Below, piece after piece: positions 55,622 through 62,987 of a DNA stretch of 64,000 nt. Numbering within the stretch: the stretch's first letter is position 1; the number at the start of each line of letters is the position of its first letter. The DNA comes from an uncultured Sulfurovum sp. (lineage in GTDB: Bacteria; Campylobacterota; Campylobacteria; Campylobacterales; Sulfurovaceae): contig CACVAU010000084.1 in assembly GCA_902727915.1 (NCBI GenBank), forward strand, positions 7,962-71,961, written 5' to 3'. A program made the translations under genes and the position numbers. The notes below the pieces were generated by a model. That model did no database searches and was not told where the DNA came from. It saw only the letters and a program-made list of their open reading frames with translations.

Positions 55622-55901
55622 ATACTTCATAAGATATATTTTCCCAATTATCTAAAAAGTCTACTCATAGAATAAATAAGTCACATAGTGGAGAATAATA
55701 CAATGGCATATCTGTAATTTTAGCTATATATTCACCAAGGTATCTAGGTATAACAAAATATTGATAAATATCTTTATGTTCATCACAATCCTCATCATAA
55801 TCATTTCATGCCTCTAATTCAAGTTCATAATCTATTTTGATAATATTGTTAAACAGAACCATGTCTATGTCTTTTGTAATCTCTTTAAATGTTTTTTTCA
55901 T
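55620..55901 (-). CDS. 93-codon UGA-recoded small protein, unknown function
   Basis: Read with UGA as glycine, this is one open frame of 93 codons from ATG (55899-55901) to TAG. UGA occurs at codons 32 and 79 (contexts ELEA-G-NDYDED and LFIL-G-VDFLDN), and there is no TAA or TAG inside. GGT also codes Gly once (YLGEY). The product is acidic, ending VDFLDNWENISYEV, and has no signal peptide or recognised family. There is no Shine-Dalgarno before the start, unlike most host genes here. It is not found by standard-code gene calling. A terminator overlaps its stop. Recoding is supported by its neighbour at 57899-59119; in isolation the evidence would be moderate. Confidence 0.75.
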
Positions 55902-56397
55902 AATGTATCTAATCAAAATATAAATATTAGGATAAATTAATCCTACAAATTAAACACAAGATGGGTGGTACTAGTCCAATTTATTTTAAAAAAATTGGAT
56001 AACATCTTTTAATGATTATCTGAATTTGATGAATTTTTAGGAGGAAAATATTTTTAAAATAAATTTGATGAGTGCCAGTTTTTGAGAGATTCTTTTTTTG
56101 TTCCAATTAAAAAATTAGAAACAAAAAAAGAACCCTCAAAACCATTTTGTATAATTGATTTGGGGTTGATTGACCTCTTTGATGATTTTCTTGGGAGGTG
56201 ATGATAAGGGTATAGTATATTGGGTATTTTAGAGGTTATAGTTATTAATATTATTAAATACAAAACTCTTCAATATTATTTTATTTTCTCTAATTAGGAT
56301 AAAAAAGATATAATATTTATTGAATAAATTTTTAGATATAAAATTAGATTTTAAGATAAATGAGAGTTAAGATTGAATTTTAAAGAATAGAGGATGT
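55902..56397. other. Intergenic region with a possible broken reading frame
   Basis: About 500 bases without an intact gene. A hairpin TAGGAT / ATCCTA lies near 55929-55945. The plus-strand frame 56058-56207 reads protein-like (NKFDECQFLRDSFFVPIKKL, then PFCIIDLGLIDLFDDFLGR) and ends TGA TGA TAA, but a TAA at 56055 cuts it from a related-looking upstream stretch (LSEFDEFLGGKYF). It may be a decayed gene. TATAAT near 56308 could be the promoter -10 of the repeat protein, and the remainder is AT-rich. Confidence 0.4.
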
Positions 56398-57513
56398 ATG
56401 AGTAAATTAAATAAAGTTTCAGCCATTGGTTCTTTAACTTCGGATATGTTTAAAGCTGAAAACCTTGGTATCACAAAAGCTTTAGAACACTATGAAAAAA
56501 TAAGTGGTATTGGTTCTCTTGGATTAGATATGTTTAATCATAAAACAGCATATGAAGAAGCTATGGATAGTATGAATAAAGTTTCAGCCATTGGTTCTTT
56601 AACTTCGGATATATTTAAAGCTGAAAACCTTGGTATCACAAAAGCTTTAGAACACTATGAAAAAATAAGTGGTATTGGTTCTCTTGGATTAGATATGTTT
56701 AATCATAAAACAACATATGAAGAAGCTATGGATAGTATGAATAAAGTTTCAGCCATTGGTTCTTTAACTTCGGATATGTTTAAAGCTGAAAACCTTGGTA
56801 TCACAAAAGCTTTAGAACACTATGAAAAAATAAGTGGTATTGGTTCTCTTGGATTAGATATGTTTAATCATAAAACAGCATATGAAGAAGCTATGGATAG
56901 TATGAATAGAATTTCAGCCATTGGTTCTTTAACTTCGGATATGTTTAAAGCTGAAGGCTTTGAAAAAAGTAGAGCATTACATAATGCCCTATATGAAACT
57001 ATTTCTATAGAACCTTTAGCTGTTTTAAATCCTACTTATGAAGTGTCAGAATATGAAATCATTACAGCTTTAGAAATTTTTAAAAATGAAAGTCTTCCTA
57101 ATATAGTTGAAGAAGTAAAACAGTTTTCTCCTCATTTGAAAATGACTTTGTTTTGGATATTTGATAAAATACTTATGGTGTTTATAATGGGGCTAATTGT
57201 AAATCACACATCTGATGTTTTAAAAAGTAGTAATGATAAAACACCCACCCAGCAAATTCAACAGATGAAACGAATTCCTAAAAAAATTAATTCTTCACTT
57301 GATCTTACTTATTATAGATTTATAACAGCAGATATTTTAAATGTACGAACAAAACCATCAATTAAGTCAGATATTTTAGGTAAGTTAAAAAGAGGAGATT
57401 TTATTGAGGTTTTAGATAAAAGAAAAAATTGGATTAAAATTTTATGTAAAAAAGATGGTGTTTTAATTCAAGGATGGACATTTACTAGATATACCCATAA
57501 ATTTGAAAATTAA
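56398..57513 (+). CDS. 55-residue tandem-repeat protein with membrane segment and SH3 domain
   Basis: A 371-residue standard-code protein. Residues 5-169 are three nearly identical 55-residue units followed by a partial fourth (170-186). Each unit is itself two related halves sharing K(V/I)S(A/G)IGSL and DMF. A unique segment follows, then a hydrophobic stretch (residues 249-268, MTLFWIFDKILMVFIMGLIV), and a C-terminal SH3-like domain (about 305-368: ADILNVRTKPSIKSDILGKL, then WIKILCKKDG). There is no N-terminal signal, so the repeats are probably cytoplasmic and the SH3 domain exported, or the reverse. GAGG lies just before the ATG. Function is unknown; anchoring or cargo binding is conceivable. 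Confidence 0.85.
   Translation: MSKLNKVSAIGSLTSDMFKAENLGITKALEHYEKISGIGSLGLDMFNHKTAYEEAMDSMNKVSAIGSLTSDIFKAENLGITKALEHYEKISGIGSLGLDMFNHKTTYEEAMDSMNKVSAIGSLTSDMFKAENLGITKALEHYEKISGIGSLGLDMFNHKTAYEEAMDSMNRISAIGSLTSDMFKAEGFEKSRALHNALYETISIEPLAVLNPTYEVSEYEIITALEIFKNESLPNIVEEVKQFSPHLKMTLFWIFDKILMVFIMGLIVNHTSDVLKSSNDKTPTQQIQQMKRIPKKINSSLDLTYYRFITADILNVRTKPSIKSDILGKLKRGDFIEVLDKRKNWIKILCKKDGVLIQGWTFTRYTHKFEN
56410..56955 (+). repeat. 165-bp tandem repeat array (3.3 copies)
   Basis: Units begin at 56410, 56575, 56740 and 56905 with exact 165-bp spacing and no frame change. Copies differ by only a few bases (M to I in copy 2, A to T in copy 2, K to R in the partial copy), pointing to recent duplication. 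Confidence 0.95.
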
Positions 57514-57542
57514 TTCTATGTAAAAATTTTTAAACAGAAGTC

Positions 57543-57764
57543 TTAAAAAATATCCCCAAACCCATGAATAGCATTATTCTTAACTTTATCCCTAAAGTCA
57601 TAATACCTAATCATCTGTGAGGTCTTATGACCTGTAGCATTCATAATATTGTTATAGTTCTCATTCTTGTTCAAAGAAATTTCAATAAAAGATTTTCTAA
57701 ATGAATGAGGAGTAATCTTTTTATCAATACTCAATTTATTACACATATTTTGAGTAATCTCCAT
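57543..57764 (-). pseudogene. Tyrosine recombinase C-terminal fragment
   Basis: The frame contains ITPHSFRKSF and ATGHKTSQMIRYYD, the second-Arg box and the catalytic Tyr region of tyrosine recombinases. The reading frame can be followed upstream for about 11 more codons (GLNKPIFSDYI) and then meets a TAG inside the palindrome at 57793-57840; the rest of the catalytic domain and the whole N-terminus are missing. It differs from the integrase at 61250-61988 and so represents a second recombinase, cut at the point where the recoded segment begins. Confidence 0.8.
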
Positions 57765-57792
57765 AATATAATCACTAAAAATAGGCTTATTT

Positions 57793-57840
57793 AACCCAAA
57801 TTGCTAGTTAAACGCCAATGTTTGACTAGCAATTTGGGTT
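57793..57840. repeat. 48-bp palindrome at the truncated recombinase / recoded gene junction
   Basis: Two 21-base arms with a single mismatch surround a 6-base loop (GCCAAT). The arms share AACCCAAATTGCTAGT and its complement. Weaker symmetry continues outward (CTTAT on both sides, 57786-57848). The palindrome ends the truncated recombinase frame and stands just before the terminator of the recoded ATPase. Confidence 0.9.
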
Positions 57841-57870
57841 ATCATAAGGTTTTTTAGTGAGGAAATAAAA

Positions 57871-57886
57871 AGGATTTTTTAATCCT
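57871..57886 (-). terminator. Terminator after the recoded ATPase
   Basis: A 6-bp stem (AGGATT / AATCCT) with a 4-base loop is followed by a T-rich run on the minus strand, 13 bases after the ATPase stop. Its AGGAT-type stem resembles that of the vapD terminator. Confidence 0.65.
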
Positions 57887-57898
57887 CAAAATCTTTTT

Positions 57899-59119
57899 TT
57901 AAAATATTAAATCATCAGTATCCAATAGATCAATTTTATTGATTTTAGCATACTCTATTGCTTCTTTTGTGAATCATGAATGAGAAACAGCTAAATACAG
58001 ATAATTTGTTTTTGAATTTTTCTTATTCCAATCAATTAGTTCAACTCTTCTTTGTAACTTTTCAAGCTCTTTAACTCACTTTTTATCTTTAGTATATTTA
58101 CATTCTACTCAAAATATAAAATTATCCATTTCATTGACTCCTACAATATCAATTTCTTCTGTACTTCATTTCCACCATTTTCATAATTGAGAAAATTTTA
58201 ATGGATAATTTCATGACATTAAAAATTCTTTTACAATATCTTCATAAGTAAATCAAAGTCATTTTCTAAAATTTAGATAAAAATTATCTATGATGTAATC
58301 ATAATTTCATTCTTCTATAAAAGATTCATAAGGCAGAACATATCTCAAAAAGTTTTTAAAGTAAATATTCCTTATATGATAGGTTCATTTAAAAGAATTA
58401 TTATGTGGTACTTTAATCTTTTTATGCACTATTCACAAGTCAATAAGACTATTTAAATCTTTCTCTAGCTCATTATATTTATTTCGATATCAACTATCTT
58501 TACTTCTAATATTGTAAACATAAATTAATATATCTTTCTTTGAAGTTAAGCCATTAGCAATGGCTTTTAAAATTGAATGTTTATATTTATTTCATCTCAA
58601 CTCTATGTCTAAAGTTTGTTTTGTTTCTACATACAAATTTTTGATAAATATTTTTTCCATCAATGAAACATAAGAACCTAAAGCTATTAAACATAACTTT
58701 GGAATACTTTCATTTAGTCATATTTTATAACTATCAATTACCTCTACCAAGTCCCAAAATATAGAATTGTTTATATATTCAAAATTTTGAAATTCATCTA
58801 AAATAACAATAATATTATGTTTTTCAGAATACTCAAATATATTAAAAAATAACTCTTTTAATGAGTCTCATTTAATATCAATATTCAATGATTCATGTAT
58901 TTTTAATTTGATATTTTTAACCTCTATTTGTTCAGTATTATTTCAATAAATTAGAAGATAGAGGAAATTTACTTTTGATTCTTTTACTGTGTTTATGACT
59001 AATGTGGTTTTTCAAACTCTTCTTAATCATAAGTAAACTTTGAAACAAAAACCATTTTTAGAGTCTTTAATTATTCCCTTTAATTCTCTTTTCTCTTCTT
59101 CTCTGTTATAGAATTTCAT
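57899..59119 (-). CDS. UGA=Gly recoded archaeal-type ATPase with DUF234 domain
   Basis: Under the standard code no frame here exceeds 60 residues. With UGA read as glycine, the minus strand holds one frame of 406 codons, ATG (59117-59119) to TAA. It has 18 internal UGA and no UAA or UAG. With Gly at those sites the protein shows Walker A LGLRRVGKTTL (both glycines are UGA, codons 31 and 36), Walker B IIVILDEFQNF (103-113), LIALGSYVSLMEK (145-156) and a C-terminal DUF234-type region with LGKWWKGSTEEIDIVG, FGVECKY and LAVSHSGFTKEA. This is the Arch_ATPase/DUF234 architecture. Trp is encoded by TGG, so UGA is not Trp. Only five Gly codons are GGN. There is no Shine-Dalgarno. Such coding is that of Absconditabacteria and Gracilibacteria. 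In this host, translation should stop after residue 30. Confidence 0.93.
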
Positions 59120-59343
59120 AATTATATTTTTTACATCTAAATATTATGTATTAGTATAATGCATGTTATTTAAAATGCAAATATTTTTAATATTACATAA
59201 ATATTTTGAGTTATTTTAGTCTATAAACAGGTGAAATATCAACTTACATAGTTTCTTAATGTAATATGAAAAATCTACAGTTTATTTGATAGTTATACTT
59301 AATGACTCTTTCATATTTCTCCTATCAATTTATAAAATAATCT
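59120..59343. other. AT-rich spacer between the recoded ATPase and fic
   Basis: No gene or tRNA is visible. On the minus strand ATTATACTAA near 59150-59162 could serve as a -10 element for the ATPase gene. The segment is the likely second junction of the recoded block. Confidence 0.35.
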
Positions 59344-60252
59344 CTACTTTTTAGTAAGTTCTAAAACCCTCTTATAAAAATATTCCCCTTTAATATTCTC
59401 TTCTCCATTAACTGAAATAATTTCTAAATATTTAATCAAAGAATCTTTTACATTTTTAGCTATGAATTTATGAAAAATTTCTTTATCATCTTCTGTTTGA
59501 GTAGTTTCTAAACTTTTATAATACTCATCTCTTAACTCATTTTGACTTGAAATATTGGTTATAGGAAAACCATGTTTAAGTAAAATTAAATTCATTAGTA
59601 ATCTTGAAGTTCTTCCATTACCATCAACAAAAGGATGAATAGTTACTAATCTTTCATGCATCTCTGCTGATAAGATTACAGGGTTTAAATTTTCTTTGCT
59701 TTCTTCATAAAATTTAAAAAAATCTTTCATCAAACTTTCAACTTGTAAAAATGTAGGTGGTTTATGTGCTGAACCACTTATCATAACATCTACATTTCTA
59801 TATTTACCTGCATTTTGAATATCAACATTTTTTAAAATTAAATGATGAATATCTAAAAGTACTCTTTTATCAAAATCTATTTCATTTTTAACTAAGTCTT
59901 TGATGTAATCAATCGCTTCTTTATGGTTTACTATTTCAAAATGTTCTCTAAGAGATTTACCACCAATAGTTACCCCTTTATTAAGAACTAAAGATGTCTC
60001 TTGAAGTGTTAAAGTATTTCCCTCAATCCCTGTACTATCATAAGTAAAAACTTCATCTAAATATTGGTCTAATTTTTCAATATGAATACCTTGAAGAGGT
60101 CTAAAACTATCTAATGACTTTTTTAAATCTTTTATCTGTTCTAATATAACATTTAAACTCTCACTATTAGGATAAAGTTTTAATAATTTAAAAGTACTAT
60201 CATTCATAATGGCAGTAATTAATTTTAAAAATTCTTCTTTTGTATCAGACAT
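59344..60252 (-). CDS. Fic-domain protein (class II)
   Basis: A 302-residue Fic/DOC protein that would transfer AMP to target proteins. The catalytic motif HPFVDGNGRTSR is at residues 206-217. The inhibitory helix motif STGIEGN (residues 73-79, S/TxxxEG) precedes it, marking class II, where the toxin-like activity is self-restrained. The C-terminus is helical. It begins 21 bases after the HTH gene on the same strand, so the two form a pair. Reading is standard code, ending TAG. Confidence 0.92.
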   Translation of the reverse strand: MSDTKEEFLKLITAIMNDSTFKLLKLYPNSESLNVILEQIKDLKKSLDSFRPLQGIHIEKLDQYLDEVFTYDSTGIEGNTLTLQETSLVLNKGVTIGGKSLREHFEIVNHKEAIDYIKDLVKNEIDFDKRVLLDIHHLILKNVDIQNAGKYRNVDVMISGSAHKPPTFLQVESLMKDFFKFYEESKENLNPVILSAEMHERLVTIHPFVDGNGRTSRLLMNLILLKHGFPITNISSQNELRDEYYKSLETTQTEDDKEIFHKFIAKNVKDSLIKYLEIISVNGEENIKGEYFYKRVLELTKK

Positions 60253-60273
60253 TTTTCTTCCTTTTATAAAATA

Positions 60274-60654
60274 TTAACTTTCCCATAAATTCTTTTGATA
60301 CTCTCCAGTTAAAAACTGATTTTTTGTATCTTCTATTAATTTTTCAATTTCACTATTCTCTAAACCTTGATTTTCTAAACTAGATGTATCTTGAACTAAG
60401 GAAACAATGTATAAAGCCTTTTCCTTAGCTCTATTCTCTTTTAAAATAGAAACATCAAGGATTATATTACCTGCAAAGTCTAAGCCCATTAAATTGGTTA
60501 TTTTTTCAAGTGTACTAAGTTTAACATCTTGACCATTAAAGAATCTAGTAACCGTTCTATTACCTAATTTTGAAAGTTTAGCAATATTATTTAAAGTCAT
60601 ACCCAGTTCAATTTTTCTTAATTTGATTCTTTCTAAAACCTGTTTTTTATTCAT
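60274..60654 (-). CDS. HTH (XRE-like) regulator paired with fic
   Basis: A 126-residue protein with an N-terminal helix-turn-helix (about 10-60: LGMTLNNIAKLSKLGNRTVTRFF). The C-terminal half is helical and charged. It is directly upstream of fic and likely regulates the pair; whether it is an antitoxin is not decidable. Standard code. Confidence 0.8.
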   Translation of the reverse strand: MNKKQVLERIKLRKIELGMTLNNIAKLSKLGNRTVTRFFNGQDVKLSTLEKITNLMGLDFAGNIILDVSILKENRAKEKALYIVSLVQDTSSLENQGLENSEIEKLIEDTKNQFLTGEYQKNLWES

Positions 60655-61249
60655 TACAAAAGCCTAAAAAACTATATACCTTAGTATGCCATAAGTGACT
60701 AATAAATTAAATAATAATTCAATATTTTTAGAACTTAAAATATTTTTTCCTTATTTATAAAATAAAAAAATAATATTGAAAATATTATTAATCCATATGA
60801 ATTGGCTTCGGGTGTGGCGAATTGATAAGGATATTTGAGTTTAAAACTTAGAAAATATTTGGCTATCATAACTACAACTTGTAGAAGTGGGTATGTAGCG
60901 AATAGCAAAATGCTTTCTTCCTTGGAGTTATTATAGGTCAATATCTTCTAATTTAGTGAAGTATGGCTTTTAAATTTTGGACTGAGCTTGTGAGGGAAAA
61001 ATTGAAAAGTCTTACTGAATGGTTAAATTCAAATATCCTCAGCAATGGGAAAAGCTTAGTGATTAGTGCCTTTAGGTGAGTACCACGTACTCATTCCGAA
61101 GGAACACAAGCACGACCCCTTGTGGGTAAGCCCCTAATAAAAATAAGGAACTTTATCTAACTATCCTCACGCCCTATCGGTTGTGGATTCATCACGTTTT
61201 ATTCCGTTACACTTCATAAACTTTCGCGATGAATTCTAGTTTTTCTATA
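60655..61249. other. Structured, less AT-rich noncoding stretch
   Basis: About 600 bases with no supported protein. The 68-residue frame at 60735-60941 looks spurious. The part 60790-61240 is clearly less AT-rich than the rest of the island and contains hairpins, such as TGAGTAC/GTACTCA (61076-61092) and CACAAG/CTTGTG (61105-61123). This suggests a structured RNA or a dispersed repeat element. I do not recognise a known family. Confidence 0.4.
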
Positions 61250-61988
61250 TCAAACCACACCATCAAAAATAGCCTTTATAACCTCATGCCTTTGACTTGG
61301 TATTAAATGAGCATAACGAAGTGTCATATCAAGTTTCTTCTGTCCTAGTTGCTCTTTTATTTGTAAAATATCAGCACCTGCAAGCGCCATCCAAGAAGCA
61401 TGAGTATGCCTAAGACTATGAACAGTAATTCTATACTTCTCTGCTGTCACATTTCTTTTAATTTCATTGTTATTTATGTCAGTAACTACATAAGGAGTAT
61501 TTTTAGGTAAGTCTTGAAGAATTTCATAAACTAAATCAGTCATATAAACTTGTCTAGCATTTCCATTTTTTGTAGATTTAAAATAAATTAGTCTTTGTAA
61601 AAAATTTATGTCATTCCAAGTAAGGGTAGCTACTTCAACAAATCTAGCACCAGTATAGAGCAATAAAACAGTTAAATAGTACATTGTTTGACCGTCTTTA
61701 GCTTTTAGCCCAAATAATATAATTTTCATAAGCATTTAAAAAAGTAAAACTCTTTTTTCTACCCTTAATTATTTGTTGTGGGTCTTCCCCTAATCTTATT
61801 GCATTTACAAGTTCAGACCTTTTTGCATAACAATAATGCTCTGTAATTCCTTGTGACTTTTCCCCAACTTTAACCCTTTTTAGCTTGTTATTAGCGTCTT
61901 TATAGGTAATATAGTAAGTAAAATCCCCATTTTTTTTATGATAAAACTGCACGGAACTACCGTATTTCTTTGATTTGATGTATGCCAT
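61250..61988 (-). pseudogene. Integrase (tyrosine recombinase), broken
   Basis: The N-terminal part begins at ATG 61986-61988 (MAYIKSKKYGSSVQFYHKKN) and runs to a TAA after ENYIIWAKS. The catalytic part, in another frame, has TGARFVEVATL (first Arg), HSLRHTHASW (His and second Arg) and LRYAHLIP (Tyr). The core-binding region expected between them is missing (roughly 80-110 residues) and the frames are shifted. Thus a deletion with frameshift has inactivated the gene. It sits next to the right repeat, as expected for the integrase of a tRNA island. Confidence 0.88.
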
Positions 61989-62136
61989 TTTTAGTAACCT
62001 ATTAGTAACCATATCTGAAAAAACATGGTAAAATTTGATTAAATATAGTATAGCACCAAACCTTTCTAAACACCACAGTTTAGGAGCTACAGAGAGGTTT
62101 GAGCAAGTTTTCGAAAACATGAAAAAAGGTCTATTT

Positions 62137-62229
62137 AGGGTTGAAAATCCTTGTGTCGGCAGTTCGATTCTGTCTGGCGCCACCACTTACAAACCCCATA
62201 AAACCTTACTTTCAAGAAACTTTTTTAAT
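62137..62229 (+). repeat. Right direct repeat (att site)
   Basis: A 93-base copy of 55121-55213, including anticodon-loop-to-CCA of tRNA-Phe and 44 bases of tail, with 4 mismatches. It is not a full tRNA since the 5' half is absent. It is the right boundary of the island. Confidence 0.92.
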
Positions 62230-62283
62230 AATCTATTATTAAACATATTTTTATAATTTTAGTAACTTAACTATTTATTTTAA

Positions 62284-62417
62284 TTCTTCCTCCTTATTCT
62301 CCTGAACTCAATATTATTGAAACCCTTTGGAAGTTCATGAAGTATATTTGGATTCGGATAATATGCTTCTTTATATTCAAAAAATATTTGATAACTATGG
62401 TAAACTTTTTAGGATAA
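62284..62417 (+). pseudogene. IS630-type transposase C-terminal remnant
   Basis: The plus-strand frame reads ILPPYSPELNIIETLWKFMK, the C-terminal catalytic block (with Glu) of IS630/Tc1-like DDE transposases, then degrades and ends at TAA. The upstream domain is absent, and no terminal inverted repeat was identified. The rest of 62230-62527 is AT-rich without a gene. Confidence 0.75.
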
Positions 62418-62527
62418 ACTTTTCTTAGGGTTTAATTATTATGGGGTACTTAGCATTCTTTGTTCCATAATTCGCCATCCAAGCTTTTATGGAACTCTTC
62501 CTCTTTATTTCTTTTTAACTATACTAC

Positions 62528-62986
62528 TTAACGCTTCCATAAGTTCACTTCATTCATCTTCTCACCACTAAGAGCATAAATCTCATCACCAAAACCAAAA
62601 GTAATCTCGCCCGATGTAGGTGTTAAGGCATAAAGCACCAACTCACTAGTCCCCATTAAAATACCAAAAGCCCCATCTTCAAAATTAGGCATAATTTCTT
62701 TATACTTCGAACTGGCACTATCAACTATGCTTACCTTACACTCTAGAGTAGTTCTATGACGCTCATGTGTACTTCTATTTGAACTTTTATCTTCTACAAA
62801 AAGTAAGGAAGCCTTAGGGTTGGCTTGAAGATTTTCTACATGTGTCACAATACTTGGTACAGAGACATAAACCACTTCACCATCATAATAAAAAGAGGCA
62901 TAAGAAGAAAAAGGATGTCCATCTTCACCTTTAGTATTGATAGCAACACTTTGAGACTTTCTTAAAAATCTACTCAAATTTTCCAT
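62528..62986 (-). CDS. PNPOx-like (HugZ-type) flavin/haem-binding protein
   Basis: A 152-residue pyridoxamine-5'-phosphate-oxidase-like split-barrel protein. SVAINTKGEDGHPFSSYASFYYDGEVVYVSVP near the N-terminus (landmarks GHPFSSYASF) is the family core. Relatives bind FMN or, as HugZ, haem. The ATG at 62986 follows GGAG and is preferred over the reading from 63022, which overlaps the upstream gene. It is directly downstream of the FtsH-like gene and probably co-transcribed. Confidence 0.85.
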   Translation of the reverse strand: MENLSRFLRKSQSVAINTKGEDGHPFSSYASFYYDGEVVYVSVPSIVTHVENLQANPKASLLFVEDKSSNRSTHERHRTTLECKVSIVDSASSKYKEIMPNFEDGAFGILMGTSELVLYALTPTSGEITFGFGDEIYALSGEKMNEVNLWKR

Positions 62987-62987
62987 A

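Larger units (their letters stand above)
55121..62229. mobile_element. 7.1-kb tRNA-Phe genomic island with mixed genetic codes
   Basis: The segment is bounded by direct repeats derived from tRNA-Phe and has a tyrosine recombinase remnant beside the right repeat, the classical build of an integrative island. Inside are, in order, a vapD fragment, a small UGA-recoded gene, an interrupted coding-like stretch, a 55-residue-repeat/SH3 protein, a recombinase C-terminal fragment, a large palindrome, a UGA-recoded ATPase, an HTH-Fic pair and a structured noncoding stretch. Three loci need UGA=Gly, and the others use the standard code. The recombinases are damaged, so the island probably cannot move by itself now. 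Confidence 0.88.

Noticed and set aside
56054..56263. 69-residue minus-strand ORF
   Set aside because: The plus strand reads more protein-like here, and this ORF has no recognisable domain or ribosome site.
56410..56955. CRISPR array
   Set aside because: The repeats are contiguous 165-bp coding units without spacers.
57899..59119. UGA as selenocysteine or tryptophan
   Set aside because: Eighteen UGA in one gene with no Sec context is implausible, and both Walker A sites demand glycine. TGG is used normally for Trp.
57899..59119. Ordinary pseudogene decay
   Set aside because: Decay in AT-rich DNA would create UAA and UAG as well as frameshifts. All 18 internal stops are UGA and the frame is intact over 406 codons.
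60735..60941. 68-residue ORF on the minus strand
   Set aside because: It lies across the composition shift at the edge of the structured stretch, has no Shine-Dalgarno and no recognisable family, and looks like chance.
59120..61249. tRNA-Gly(TCA) in the island
   Set aside because: I looked for a cloverleaf in the noncoding stretches and found none with a TTCAA-type anticodon arm and T-loop.
61988..62186. N-terminal extension of the integrase reading into the right repeat
   Set aside because: It is a translation of the antisense of the tRNA-Phe copy; the internal ATG at 61986-61988 is the natural start.
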